From positions 620,001 through 684,000 of the forward strand of contig NZ_JARHUJ010000002.1 in the NCBI RefSeq assembly GCF_029223285.1: DNA of 64,000 bases, read 5' to 3'. Origin of the DNA: Paraflavitalea sp. CAU 1676. Lineage in GTDB: Bacteria; Bacteroidota; Bacteroidia; Chitinophagales; Chitinophagaceae. The notes under the pieces were generated by a model. That model was not told the DNA's origin, did no database searches, and saw only the letters and a program-made list of their open reading frames with translations. Every line of letters starts with the position of its first letter. Positions within the stretch are counted from its first letter, which is position 1. Positions 53,766 through 62,625 of the stretch are shown one piece after another. The translations under genes were made by a program, and so were the position numbers.

Positions 53766-53794
53766 CAAAATTATTTTATCATCATCCTGTTAAA
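53766..53794 (-). promoter_or_regulatory. Candidate promoter of metY-metX
   Basis: On the minus strand TTTA (53791-53794) is followed after 17 bases by TAATTTTG (53766-53773), a full match to TAnnTTTG. Transcription would begin near 53759, giving a leader of about 190 bases. GGAGG and CCTCC near the 5' end could pair around a small CCAC/GTGG hairpin. Confidence 0.6.
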
Positions 53795-53941
53795 GGTACA
53801 GGCGATGCATTCCGTTACGTTACCCTATTGAGTTGAAGAAGGTGCTCCTTGAGTGCAGGAAAACTTTTATTGAGCAGAGGGGCCACGATGGGCCGTTCAG
53901 GCACACCGGGCAAGCCATTTATCTGATCCAGGAATTACCAC

Positions 53942-56900
53942 TTAGTGGTAGTTGATGGGGGGCAGTTGTTGCTTGCGCAACTCGCGTTTATAGTGCTTTA
54001 TGTATTTCTTGTTGCTCTTGGCGCCAATGCTGGTGCCGGCGCCGCTCAACAACATCTTGATCATATAGTTGAATATGGAGCGGTCGCGCAGGCGCTCGAA
54101 ATAGATGATACCCGTTTTACCCCGGTTGCGGCTTTTGATCACGAAGGCGTTGGCTACGAAAGTGATGGCCTTGGTCATGAAGTTCTTCTTCTCCCCATCA
54201 CCACCTTGCAGGAATTCGACGTTTAGCTGTCGATACATCATGTGCATTTCCCCATATGACAGATATTCCCGGCCAATGGCGCGCATGGTGAGCGTATCGA
54301 GATAACCCGAACGGATGCGCACGGAGGCCAATGGCTCTACGGCACTATTGAGCAACAATAGGTTGGCACGCCCGATGCGGGTGGTCATCAGGAAGGCCGC
54401 CAGGCTGTCGGAATAGGATTCATGCAGGCGGAGCGACACTTCGATGGAATCGAAGAGGGCGGCGCGGGCCTGTAGTTTGAGGCTATCGTGCTGCTCGTGT
54501 GCATAGCTTTTCACATTCAATAAGGTGGCATTCAGGCGCCCGATGGGTATGATGCCCGATTTATTAGTCTTCTCACTATGTTCTTCATACTGCACTTTAC
54601 CCTCCGCTACGATCACGCTGTCCATCTTCAATTTGAACGGCAGTCCTTTGAGCTGGTTTACAGGGAGGTCGCGGATCACGTTGGGTTGCCGGGGCGGACG
54701 CTTGTCGCGGTACACCGATATAAACGGCGACTGCACTTTAACCATCGAGATATGCACCATTGAATCGTTCAGCAACCGATGCAGGTCAAGCCGGTGCAGG
54801 TCGATACGGCCAGTGTTGAGTTGTATGTAATCGGTTTGCCAGGGCTGGGCCGCTACCCAGTCATCCCGTTCCAATACAGGCCGGTAGGCGAATGAATCGA
54901 CCTGCAGCAAGCGTTGCTGCTGGTGATACCGCAGTCCCTGCCAGCGGAAGTCATTTTTGGTGGAATGCAGGTCGCCCGAGAGGTCGCGGAGGTAGAAATG
55001 CGGACTGTTATCGAGCCATTCCTGCGGCTTCTGGCCGGCCTGCAGGTGCAGCTGCTCCAGCGTCAGGGACGCGAGGTTGAGCCGGCCGCTGTCTTTGCCA
55101 ATGCCATCGAGGCGCAGATCCCGGAGGTCGAAATGGCTAACGATGGTTGACCAGGGAATGTCGTGGTGCGTGCCTGCTGCCAGTTTGGTATTCGTGAGCA
55201 CCAGCTGAATACGCTGGGGTTTTAACAACAAGGATTTGGCCGAATGACGGGTGAAGGATACATCCGTACCAGAAAGGGCCAGTTTGCCGATGGTAAGGGG
55301 CTCCTTACCATTATGTTTAATTTCTTCGACGACCCACTGGTTGTGGGCCGGGTCCTTCCCCTGGTTCCACTGTAACCGCAAGGCATGCGAATCCTTTTCC
55401 TGTTCGATATGGATGACGGGCTGCGCCAATGTTATTTTCCCGATATGCAGTACGGGCAATGGTTTTGCGGTAGGAGGCGCTGATGCGGCCTTGGCTACCG
55501 GCGCACTCAGTTTGGCCCATACCGAGGGAGTTTGCAGCGATACGCTGCCAGCCACGATATGCCCCTCCAGCAGCGCCGCTATATCGGGTACCAGGTCTAC
55601 CCGCGGCACGGCTGCTATAAAAGAATCGCGATCGTTCTGGTGCGTGATGCGCAGGTTATTGATATACGATGGCGCCCGGTCGCGCAGGGCATAATCGCCG
55701 GTATTGCATAGCAGGTCTTTGCCGGTAAACTGTAAATGCTTTCCTTCTATGATCACGGCACCGGTCTTTATCGGTGTGCCCGCGTTGCGCGCTACATCAC
55801 GCAATGATAGCTTCGTTATCAATGTGTGGAGGGTACTGCCAGGTGTAGTGAGCGATAATTGGGTATTGGCCCCCTCTATGCGGCTGGCCAATACACTGAG
55901 TGCGGGTGGCGCTGCTGTTTTTTCTGTAGGGGCCCCGGTTCGGATCGCTACGTTGGCTTCTTTCCAACCGAGTGACCCGATCGAAATATGCTCGCTGCTG
56001 TCGTTGATGGCAATATCGGCCATGTGCAGGCCTTTGGCCCGGATGGTGAGGTTGCCGGCCAGGTTGCGAATGGTAGCGTCCTCAGCCTGCAAGCGCGTGC
56101 CATTGCCGGTAAAACTTCCATTGGTAATGGAGGCCTGTAGTTTGCCCGTATGGATGCTGCCGGTTTTGAAATGCAGGGAATCTACGGCATCACCCAACAT
56201 GCCGGTACTGCGTGCAGCGAGGAAGCGGTTGGTTTGCACCGTGAGGTCGACCTGGTGCAATTGCAATTTGGTCGTTGGATTGGGTTCGAAGAAGACGTTG
56301 CCATCTATGATCCGTATGCGTTCGAGCGACATTATCTTGTCGATCGAATTGAGCATGGAGTACAGCGACAATTTGCGGCCGCTCTTTGACCTGATCATTT
56401 TTGTATAGTGGATCTCGGGGCGGTACAGGATGGCCTGCTTTGCCTGTACGTGGCGGTGGAAGATCAGCTCTTCCCACGAAAGGCTATCCAGCTCGAGCAG
56501 GGGCAACTGGTGGTGCCTTACCACAGGCGCTTTTTCGAGGCTGTTGATAGAGAAATTGTTCAGCAGGATGTTGGAGTTGACAATGCGGATGCTGTCGAAC
56601 TTGAAGCGATAGGTACTGTCTTTGTTCAAACTGGTATAGCCCCTGATGGCCATATCGAAGCGGCCCACCGATACCGGTTCTTTTGCATGGCGTTCGATGA
56701 CGAGGTCGCGCATCTCGAAATCATCGCCATTGGTTTTGAAGGTGGCCGATTGTACGCCGTGATCAGTGACCACGGAGGTGCTCACGTTTTTGACCCCCAT
56801 ATACTTCAGGCGCGTATTGACTCCGAGGTGACGAAGCAGTGTGTCCATGCGCACGGGTGGTGCGTTCCGTTGCCGGGTGCTATCGATCTTCACGTGCAGG

Positions 56901-57790
56901 TTGAGCACGGGGTTGGTAGCATACATCGAATCGGCCTGGATCATCCCATTGCCATACAGTGCGGGGAAATCGATATTGATGAAACGGAGTTTATCGAAGA
57001 ACAGGTGAACGTCTACGGCCTGTTGGCGCAAGCCGGTTGTTTTGATGGTACAACTGTCGAGAGCTATTTCACCATTCCTGACGTGTATCCTGAATTTACC
57101 AAAGGACATGCGGTAGCGCTGGTCGGGGAAGGTGATGACCTGGTGATCGGTGCGGAATTCTATGTCGTCGGTGAAATGGAAAACGTTGTCATCTTTTTTG
57201 CCGCCACCTACCTGTATATGGTTGATGGCAAAGAATATATTGGAAATGCTGACTGGCTGCCAGTCGACCCGGGCGCGGTTATCGAGCGAGAAGCGGCCAT
57301 TGGCGATGCGGAAATGATCGATCTGGAAAAGGTTCAGCGCCTGTTGGATGGAGTGGTATACATCGCCGATCTCGCGGGCGAGGGAACCGTGTCTTTTTTC
57401 GGCGGTATCGAACTTCATGACGGAGATGTCGGGATCGTTGATGAGGATGCTGTCGATGACCAGTTCGCGGTGCAGCAGCAGGGGCCTGAGTTTGTGCAAC
57501 TGCAGACTGAGGTTTTTGACCTTGATCCGGTAGGCGGTTTTCGTGCTGACGGAATCGGTATTGAAGATGATGGCCTCTTTGAGGTTGAGCCGGCGTTCGC
57601 CGAAGTTGTAGGTGATGCTTTTAAGCGTAAGATCGACGGTGCCATTGGATTTGGACGAAACGATCTCACGGATGATGCTCTCGGCATGGCGCACAAACCA
57701 GAAATAGGCCACCACCAGCAACACCAGCAGGATCCCCATGCCTATTCCAGCTATCTTCAACAGCTTCCTTACCAATGGTTTAACGGCCAT
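53942..57790 (-). CDS. Giant AsmA-like inner-membrane-anchored envelope protein
   Basis: About 1282 residues from the ATG at 57790 (MAVKPLVRKLLKIAG), preferred because the membrane anchor follows at once; an upstream in-frame ATG at 57832 lies inside the divergent promoter region. One N-terminal helix (about 15-36, GIGMGILLVLLVVAYFWFV) is followed by an entirely periplasmic, strongly beta-rich chain. Near the start VDLTLKSITYNFGERRLNLKEAIIF recalls AsmA/TamB/DUF748 proteins, which form long beta-taco lipid-transport bridges between membranes. No catalytic motif is seen. The C-terminal about 120 residues carry a helical, basic part (KAITFVANAFVIKSRNRGKTGIIYFERLRDRSIFNYMIKMLLSG) resembling the end of such proteins. 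Assignment to the AsmA-like class is by pattern. Confidence 0.82.
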   Translation of the reverse strand: MAVKPLVRKLLKIAGIGMGILLVLLVVAYFWFVRHAESIIREIVSSKSNGTVDLTLKSITYNFGERRLNLKEAIIFNTDSVSTKTAYRIKVKNLSLQLHKLRPLLLHRELVIDSILINDPDISVMKFDTAEKRHGSLAREIGDVYHSIQQALNLFQIDHFRIANGRFSLDNRARVDWQPVSISNIFFAINHIQVGGGKKDDNVFHFTDDIEFRTDHQVITFPDQRYRMSFGKFRIHVRNGEIALDSCTIKTTGLRQQAVDVHLFFDKLRFINIDFPALYGNGMIQADSMYATNPVLNLHVKIDSTRQRNAPPVRMDTLLRHLGVNTRLKYMGVKNVSTSVVTDHGVQSATFKTNGDDFEMRDLVIERHAKEPVSVGRFDMAIRGYTSLNKDSTYRFKFDSIRIVNSNILLNNFSINSLEKAPVVRHHQLPLLELDSLSWEELIFHRHVQAKQAILYRPEIHYTKMIRSKSGRKLSLYSMLNSIDKIMSLERIRIIDGNVFFEPNPTTKLQLHQVDLTVQTNRFLAARSTGMLGDAVDSLHFKTGSIHTGKLQASITNGSFTGNGTRLQAEDATIRNLAGNLTIRAKGLHMADIAINDSSEHISIGSLGWKEANVAIRTGAPTEKTAAPPALSVLASRIEGANTQLSLTTPGSTLHTLITKLSLRDVARNAGTPIKTGAVIIEGKHLQFTGKDLLCNTGDYALRDRAPSYINNLRITHQNDRDSFIAAVPRVDLVPDIAALLEGHIVAGSVSLQTPSVWAKLSAPVAKAASAPPTAKPLPVLHIGKITLAQPVIHIEQEKDSHALRLQWNQGKDPAHNQWVVEEIKHNGKEPLTIGKLALSGTDVSFTRHSAKSLLLKPQRIQLVLTNTKLAAGTHHDIPWSTIVSHFDLRDLRLDGIGKDSGRLNLASLTLEQLHLQAGQKPQEWLDNSPHFYLRDLSGDLHSTKNDFRWQGLRYHQQQRLLQVDSFAYRPVLERDDWVAAQPWQTDYIQLNTGRIDLHRLDLHRLLNDSMVHISMVKVQSPFISVYRDKRPPRQPNVIRDLPVNQLKGLPFKLKMDSVIVAEGKVQYEEHSEKTNKSGIIPIGRLNATLLNVKSYAHEQHDSLKLQARAALFDSIEVSLRLHESYSDSLAAFLMTTRIGRANLLLLNSAVEPLASVRIRSGYLDTLTMRAIGREYLSYGEMHMMYRQLNVEFLQGGDGEKKNFMTKAITFVANAFVIKSRNRGKTGIIYFERLRDRSIFNYMIKMLLSGAGTSIGAKSNKKYIKHYKRELRKQQLPPINYH

Positions 57791-57792
57791 AT

Positions 57793-57821
57793 TGTAAGAT
57801 ACGTTTTTTTTATATCTTACA
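57793..57821. promoter_or_regulatory. Inverted repeat in divergent promoter region
   Basis: TGTAAGATA (57793-57801) and TATCTTACA (57813-57821) are perfect 9-bp arms around an 11-base T-rich spacer, in the 89-bp gap between the AsmA-like start and the divergent PKD-protein start. It may be a shared operator or a leader hairpin. Confidence 0.45.
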
Positions 57822-57879
57822 GGAGGTAACAAATGATCCGTACCGTTGATATACGCACAGATACCTTAAACGGCTGAAC

Positions 57880-59874
57880 ATGATGAGACGAACCCGACTG
57901 CTGATGCCGGTGATGAGCATACTCCTGTATGCCCTGCCGGTAGTAGCCCAGATCAACGATACGCTGCCCGCAGTGGTGGAACCACAGATAGAAGACAACC
58001 GCGTGAAGTTTACTTCCCAGCTGCGTGCCCTGCGCGGTGTGGCGGGCGCCCCGGCGCCTTTTTATACCTATTTCTGGGAGTTTGGCGATGGTACCTACAG
58101 TTTTGAGAAAGAGCCGGTACATGTGTACCGCGATACCGGCGACTATCCTATACGGCTATATGCCACCAATAATTACGATGACGGCAAGAAACCACCTACG
58201 CGCCTTAAGAAGATCAAAGTAGGGAAGAAGAGCATGCTGGCGGCCAATACGGCGCCTCCTTTCTTCAAGGGGGCCGGTTCGCTGGAAATGATCACCAACC
58301 AGCTGGCCAAACCGGGCGAAGACATGGTGTTGCTGCTGGGCTATCGCAACAAGGAAGCCCATGCACGCCCCGTAAGCGGCTCGGTGATGCTGTTGTACAA
58401 TGAAAAGCAATTTGCCCAGAACAGTTTCGACCTGGCCGAGGCCCGTATGTACCACGAAGAGAGGAGCATCGGGCTCGACTCCCTGCTGGCCTATGCGCCG
58501 GCAGAAGCATGGCGTACTCCTGAAGAAGGCAGCCGCGCAAAGGGTTTGTTCGTGGCGGGTGGCCAGCAAGCGGCTATTGCCGATGCCAGGCCGCAGTTGC
58601 GTCAATTACTGAAACAGCAGATGGAGGGTTTTCGCAAACACCATATCTGGCGCATCGACCAGGTGGAGCAGGGGCAGCAGCAGTTCATGTTCCTGCAATT
58701 GAATACCCTGCCCGAGATGATCAAAGACACCAATGCGGTGGTAACGATCACCGGGCTGTTCATTCCCGACGATCCATCGCAGGATGTAGAGCAATACAAC
58801 CTCGAATTACAGATCGTGGCCTCGCACGACCCCAACCGGCTGATGCTGAAGAACCGCCGGCTTAATTATCGGTTCACCGGCAGGAACCGGGCTAATATTT
58901 ACAAAGTGCAGTTCCAGAATACCGGCAAGGGGCCCGCTAAAAAAGTGGCGGTCACGGTGACCATTCCGGGTATGCTCAATACCGGTACGGTGGAGCTGGT
59001 TGATATGAAGCCGGCCTGCGTGTGGTGCGATTCGGCCTATGCCAACCAAAGCTGTATCGATACCATCCTGACGAAAGACAGTATTCAATTTGTGTTCCGG
59101 AATATCTACCTGCCGGGTACGCAGCAGGAGGGCATCAATGATCCCGATTCGACGATGGGTTATATACGCTATAAACTACGTTTCAATAAAGGCATGAAGA
59201 AGCTGCCCTTTACCAGCAGCGCCTCCATCGTATTTGATAAAAATGAACCCATCTATACCAACCGATCGGTAGGGCGCTTCAAGCGCGGACTTTCGCCGGG
59301 TGTTGTGCTGGGGTATAATTTCCTGCCGGGCAGTAAGCCGTCGGATATACTGCCGCAGAACTATGTGCTGGGTTTTACGTTATCGGAATACAAGGCCTAC
59401 CGTAAATATTTTCAATGGGAGTTGTACCTGCAAAAGTCGCGCAGCTATGAATCATTTGAAGGGCGGCGCACGGGCGGTGATACGGTGATCAATGGAGCGG
59501 GGTACAAGGTCGAGTACCGCGATGCTTACCTCAAACAAAAAGTATTGGCGCTGGAAGCCATCCCAGTTTTTCTGCGTTATAATATCAATAGCTTTCTCGT
59601 AGCGGGCGCCGGAGCATTGGTGGGTGTGGAAGTGGAGCGTTCGACAGAAGCGAGGGTAGAGACCTATGTGCAAAGGCCCAATGGTCAGGGGTTGCAACAA
59701 CTAACAGGCACCCGCGGTCCGCAAACAGAATCGTTTACCAACTGGCGCGGGGCACTCTTCGCCGACCTGCAGATAGGACTGGTGCGGGCCGGACCTGCCG
59801 CCGGTATCCGCTTCCTGCAATACAGCAACCCATCACACCAACGCTTATTCCTCTATGCCAGCTGGAAGCTATAG
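57880..59874 (+). CDS. PKD-domain envelope protein, possible outer-membrane component
   Basis: A 664-residue exported protein (signal peptide to about residue 23). A PKD domain (about 41-114; FYTYFWEFGDGTYSFEKEPVHVYRDTGDYPIRLYATNN) is followed by a mixed region, then an Ig-like segment (about 325-460; YKVQFQNTGKGPAKKVAVTVTIPG) with four close cysteines (CVWCDSAYANQSC). The C-terminal about 190 residues (from about 470) are amphipathic strands ending YASWKL, the look of a small outer-membrane beta-barrel, including FLVAGAGALVGVEVERS. The next gene, a TPR-CHAT protease, starts 20 bases before its stop, so their translation is coupled. No characterised family was recognised. Confidence 0.82.
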   Translation: MMRRTRLLMPVMSILLYALPVVAQINDTLPAVVEPQIEDNRVKFTSQLRALRGVAGAPAPFYTYFWEFGDGTYSFEKEPVHVYRDTGDYPIRLYATNNYDDGKKPPTRLKKIKVGKKSMLAANTAPPFFKGAGSLEMITNQLAKPGEDMVLLLGYRNKEAHARPVSGSVMLLYNEKQFAQNSFDLAEARMYHEERSIGLDSLLAYAPAEAWRTPEEGSRAKGLFVAGGQQAAIADARPQLRQLLKQQMEGFRKHHIWRIDQVEQGQQQFMFLQLNTLPEMIKDTNAVVTITGLFIPDDPSQDVEQYNLELQIVASHDPNRLMLKNRRLNYRFTGRNRANIYKVQFQNTGKGPAKKVAVTVTIPGMLNTGTVELVDMKPACVWCDSAYANQSCIDTILTKDSIQFVFRNIYLPGTQQEGINDPDSTMGYIRYKLRFNKGMKKLPFTSSASIVFDKNEPIYTNRSVGRFKRGLSPGVVLGYNFLPGSKPSDILPQNYVLGFTLSEYKAYRKYFQWELYLQKSRSYESFEGRRTGGDTVINGAGYKVEYRDAYLKQKVLALEAIPVFLRYNINSFLVAGAGALVGVEVERSTEARVETYVQRPNGQGLQQLTGTRGPQTESFTNWRGALFADLQIGLVRAGPAAGIRFLQYSNPSHQRLFLYASWKL

Positions 59875-62608
59875 AGCGCAACATACCCGCTTATTTTTAC
59901 GCTGCCTGTACCGGGCAGCTTTGCTTTTTTATATACTATGCTATGGTGCACCGACAGTGCAGGGGGCAGATAGCCTCCAGCTGCCGGCTTCGTTGCAGCA
60001 GCAGTTAACGATGCTGCAGCAGCAAGACAACCTGGAGAAATGGTTGTATGCCCGCATCGATTATGTGGATGCGGCGCCGGTGGCGCGCATCGGTTTCCTG
60101 ATGAATACGCAACAGGCTGCCTGGCGATCGTACAAGAGCTACGATGAACGGCTGGCCTGGTTCAACCTGCTGATACTACAAGGCTATTATCAATTGCAAA
60201 CGGGCAATATCCTGTCGTCTATCAACGGTTACGAGGCGGCACTGCAGTTCTACGATGCCTATCCTTTGCCCGATGCCGATAATGTGACGGATTACCTGTT
60301 AAAGCCGTTGGGCAACAATTATACAAGACTCGGCGATTACAATACGGCGTTATACATTCATGATAAAGTGTTGCAGCTTGCCCGGAAAAAGGGCCATCAA
60401 CAGGAGGTAGCGGCAGCTTACAGCAATATGGCCACCTGTGCCCGCTGGAAGGGCGACCTGGCGGCTGCCAGCCAGTACGCGCAGGCCGGTTTGCGGGCGG
60501 TATCGCGGCAATCGGCCCTGTATGGTTTACTGTTAAGTACCCGTGCAGAAGTGCTGGCCGAAGAAGGGCGGTATGATACGGCCGCCCTGGTGAGTGCACA
60601 GGCTTTGCAATGGCTGGCAAAGCATCGCCGTGAGCCGGAGGCTGCTTATTGGTATGGCAGTGCCCTGCAGCTGGCTGCTCAGATCGCACTGAAGCAACAG
60701 CAAGTAAAGAATGCTGTAAGGTTTGCGCTCGATGCCCAGCGATGGCTGCAGCAACAATATCCCAACACCCGCCAGCGCGAGAAAGCCAAAACGGCTGTGT
60801 TGCTGGGGGCTGTTTACCTGCAGGCGGGCGATCTGAAGCCTGCTTTGCTGGCTTACCAGGCCGCTTTGCAAGGTTTGCTGCCGCAATGGAATCCGCCAAA
60901 CCCCGATGCTGTGCCTGATATGCGATTACTCTACAGCGAGAGCCTGCTAACGGATGCGCTTGCCGGCAAAGCGGCCGTACTGGAGCGGATGCAGCAACCT
61001 CAAACAGCACTAGCACATTACCTGATCGTATTTAATGCGGTGCATAGGTTGCAGGGCGTTTTTTACACCAATGCGGCCAAACTGAAAGAGCAGGAACTGG
61101 CCAAAGCGAGGGCAGGGGCTGCGATGCAACTGGCTTACAGGCTTTGGAAGAAGACCGGTGCACCCGGCTATAAAGAACAACTGCTGCTGATTGCAGAATG
61201 GTCGAAAGCGCAGCTGCTGGCGCAGGAACGCTCGCTGCGCGCGCCCACGCATGCGATCGATGATAGTGTGGCCCGGCGGATTCAACAACTGGAAGAAGCA
61301 ACTGCCTATTACCAGCGCGAACTGGCCACCAATCCCCGCAACAATACTATTGCCGGCAACCTGCAGTCTACCGAATATGAACTATCCCTGCTGCGCAAAG
61401 GATCGCAACAGCCCGCAGGACCTTCCGTTGATCATACGGTGCTTACTGCAGAAAGTTTGCACCAATATTTACAGGCACTGCCCGCGGGAGTAACCTTGCT
61501 GGAATTCTTTGCAGGGCGCGATACGAGTTTTATTATCGAGGCCAATAACCAATCCATCAAAGACATTCGTGTAATTGCGCACAGCGCGCCGCTGCAGGAT
61601 ACCATTGCACAATTTGTGCGGCGGTGGTATTTACAAGGCGCGGGGGCCATGCTCAATGCGCCCAGGAAGTATTTTGAGGAAAGTGCTGCGCTGTACCGGG
61701 CGCTGTTTGGCGACTATGCCTGGCAGGCAGGTAAACGTTATCTCCTGATACCGGACGGACAATTCAGTTACCTGCCCTTCGATGCGTTACCGACAAACGA
61801 TCGATACAGTCATCAGTTTGGCGACTGGCCCTTCCTGATGAAACAAGTTACCCTATCGCAGGCCTGGTCATTGCAGACCTGGTATCAGCAGCAGAGCGCC
61901 ACTTATCCCATACACCGGTTTACGGGCTTTTTTGTGGCGAAGGGAAAAGACCAGCCCCAGCCGGCGTTGGCGGTGGAGGAGGAATACAAGGCCATACAGG
62001 CTTTGGTGCAGGGAGACTATTACCTCGACACGGCGGCTACCTGGCGACAGTTTACCCGGCAGGCCGGCACGCTCGGTGTGGTGCACATCAGCAGCCATGC
62101 TGCCGGAGCGCCGCAGGGGGCCTATGCTTACCTGCAGTTGTACGACCAGCCCTTTTACTTATTCGATCTGCGCAACCGGCATTTTGCCCCCTCGCTGGTG
62201 GTGCTGGGTGCCTGTAAAACGGCCGATGGCGCCTGGCTCGATGGGGAAGGGGTTAACAGTCTGGCCCGGGGCTTTACGGCTGCCGGTGCGGGTGGAGTAG
62301 TGGCGGGCCTTTGGAATGTGCACGACGATGCGGCCCGCGTGATACTGCAGGAGTTTTACGGCCAATTGGGCCGGCAGCAGGACGCTGGGCTTGCCATGCA
62401 GCAGGCCAAACTGCATTGGTTGCATGCGCACCCGGAGCAACCTGCCTTATTGTTGCCCTATTACTGGGCGGCTATGCAATACAGCGGACACCTGCAGCGG
62501 GTGCCGTTGCAACCTCCTGCGCGACCGATTTCCTGGCTTTATTGGGTGGGAGGGATTGTGTTACTAACGGCGACCGGCCTGTTCTTAAAAAAGAAGTATC
62601 TTGCCTGA
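59855..62608 (+). CDS. TPR-CHAT protease, predicted periplasmic with C-terminal membrane anchor
   Basis: A 917-residue paralogue-like relative of the CHAT protein at 45965. The N-terminal segment (FLRCLYRAALLFYILCYGAPTVQG, about 14-38) is a signal peptide or anchor. TPR-like helical repeats follow (about 80-400; NYTRLGDYNTALYIHDKVLQLARKKG, AYSNMATCARWKGDLAAASQYAQAGL), then a spacer and the CHAT domain (about 620-880) with His748 (ISSHAAG) and Cys787 (LGACKTADGAWLDGEGVNSLARGF). A membrane helix (about 894-911) and the basic end KKKYLA finish it. The topology predicts periplasmic TPR and CHAT domains. The start overlaps the PKD gene by 20 bases, and an SprB-repeat adhesin gene begins 17 bases after its stop, so the three form one operon. 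Confidence 0.92.
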   Translation: MPAGSYRAQHTRLFLRCLYRAALLFYILCYGAPTVQGADSLQLPASLQQQLTMLQQQDNLEKWLYARIDYVDAAPVARIGFLMNTQQAAWRSYKSYDERLAWFNLLILQGYYQLQTGNILSSINGYEAALQFYDAYPLPDADNVTDYLLKPLGNNYTRLGDYNTALYIHDKVLQLARKKGHQQEVAAAYSNMATCARWKGDLAAASQYAQAGLRAVSRQSALYGLLLSTRAEVLAEEGRYDTAALVSAQALQWLAKHRREPEAAYWYGSALQLAAQIALKQQQVKNAVRFALDAQRWLQQQYPNTRQREKAKTAVLLGAVYLQAGDLKPALLAYQAALQGLLPQWNPPNPDAVPDMRLLYSESLLTDALAGKAAVLERMQQPQTALAHYLIVFNAVHRLQGVFYTNAAKLKEQELAKARAGAAMQLAYRLWKKTGAPGYKEQLLLIAEWSKAQLLAQERSLRAPTHAIDDSVARRIQQLEEATAYYQRELATNPRNNTIAGNLQSTEYELSLLRKGSQQPAGPSVDHTVLTAESLHQYLQALPAGVTLLEFFAGRDTSFIIEANNQSIKDIRVIAHSAPLQDTIAQFVRRWYLQGAGAMLNAPRKYFEESAALYRALFGDYAWQAGKRYLLIPDGQFSYLPFDALPTNDRYSHQFGDWPFLMKQVTLSQAWSLQTWYQQQSATYPIHRFTGFFVAKGKDQPQPALAVEEEYKAIQALVQGDYYLDTAATWRQFTRQAGTLGVVHISSHAAGAPQGAYAYLQLYDQPFYLFDLRNRHFAPSLVVLGACKTADGAWLDGEGVNSLARGFTAAGAGGVVAGLWNVHDDAARVILQEFYGQLGRQQDAGLAMQQAKLHWLHAHPEQPALLLPYYWAAMQYSGHLQRVPLQPPARPISWLYWVGGIVLLTATGLFLKKKYLA

Positions 62609-62625
62609 GCACATTGTTCGTCCCG

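Noticed and set aside
56408-57829. 473-aa open frame antisense to the AsmA-like gene
   Set aside because: It is a mirror of the real gene's codon pattern; the minus-strand frame has the membrane anchor and consistent beta-rich sequence.
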